DNA from: Porphyromonadaceae bacterium UBA7180
GTDB lineage: Bacteria > Bacteroidota > Bacteroidia > Bacteroidales > Muribaculaceae
Length of the DNA stretch: 13,932 nucleotides
Assembly: GCA_002491165.1 (NCBI GenBank)
Contig: DKVK01000106.1
Span: forward strand, 1-13,932
Direction: 5' to 3'
The notes under the pieces are model-generated. The model made no database searches. It had not been told where the DNA came from and saw nothing but the letters and a program-made list of their open reading frames with translations. Shown here piece by piece: positions 13,848 to 13,932 of this stretch. A program made the translations under genes and the position numbers. Every line of letters begins with the position of its first letter. Position 1 is the first letter of the stretch.

Positions 13848-13932
13848 GTGAAAGAATTAATCTCACATATCATAAACTTGGCCTTTCTGGCGCTTTCAGC
13901 CAAGTCTGCTCGGTTGCGATGCCCGCATCGCG
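13848..13932 (+). CDS. Possible short ORF running off the window, with internal hairpins
   Basis: From GTG at 13848 a frame stays open to the edge, beginning VKELISHIINLAFLALSAK and continuing SARLRCPHR. The middle is hydrophobic, like a short membrane or leader peptide. The same DNA carries a 7-bp hairpin, ACTTGGC/GCCAAGT (13876-13882 with 13899-13905), and a 6-bp hairpin, GCGATG/CATCGC (13916-13921 with 13926-13931). Whether it is translated or is an intergenic repeat cannot be judged from 85 bases; I do not assign a function. Confidence 0.25.
   Translation, partial: MKELISHIINLAFLALSAKSARLRCPHR

Overview
The window looks like chromosomal DNA from a high-GC member of the Bacteroidales, possibly Muribaculaceae-like. 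The grounds are a textbook Bacteroidetes promoter (TTTG, 19-nt spacer, TACCTTTG) before the citrate lyase genes, the absence of obvious Shine-Dalgarno sequences, a dipeptidyl-peptidase IV of the Bacteroidetes type, and a eukaryote-like prolyl-tRNA synthetase. The genus is inference; no rRNA or tRNA gene is present to settle it.

Layout. (1) 1-2515, plus strand: the 3' three-quarters of carB, the carbamoyl-phosphate synthase large subunit, cut by the window edge and strikingly similar to the animal CAD/CPS1 type. (2) 2667-3086, plus: a small unknown secreted protein, closed by a good terminator. (3) 3318-9373, minus: a four-gene cluster read in the order proS (prolyl-tRNA synthetase), dipeptidyl-peptidase IV, an unknown multi-pass membrane protein, and miaA (tRNA isopentenyltransferase). 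The last two overlap by ATGA. (4) 9374-10066: a long gene-poor stretch holding a proS promoter and leader, and a 381-bp imperfect inverted-repeat element (9691-10071). (5) 10067-10642, minus: an NlpC/P60 lipoprotein whose stop codon lies inside the end of that element. (6) 10643-11024: a divergent intergenic region with the citrate lyase promoter and a structured leader. (7) 11025-13801, plus: citD, citE and citF, the three subunits of citrate lyase. (8) 13802-13932: hairpins and the start of a short ORF running off the edge.

How the genes work together. CitD (acyl carrier), CitE (lyase) and CitF (transferase) form one enzyme that splits citrate into acetate and oxaloacetate. The ligase and prosthetic-group genes (citC, citX, citG) are not in view. 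proS and miaA both serve translation, and DPP IV releases dipeptides outside the cytoplasm; no single pathway links that cluster.

No complete new multi-gene system is evident. The strongest undescribed-looking signal is the 381-bp element. It consists of two diverged, oppositely oriented copies of a three-hairpin unit bounded by about 31-bp terminal inverted repeats. Next come a G-quadruplex motif between citD and citE, and the unknown membrane protein coupled to miaA.
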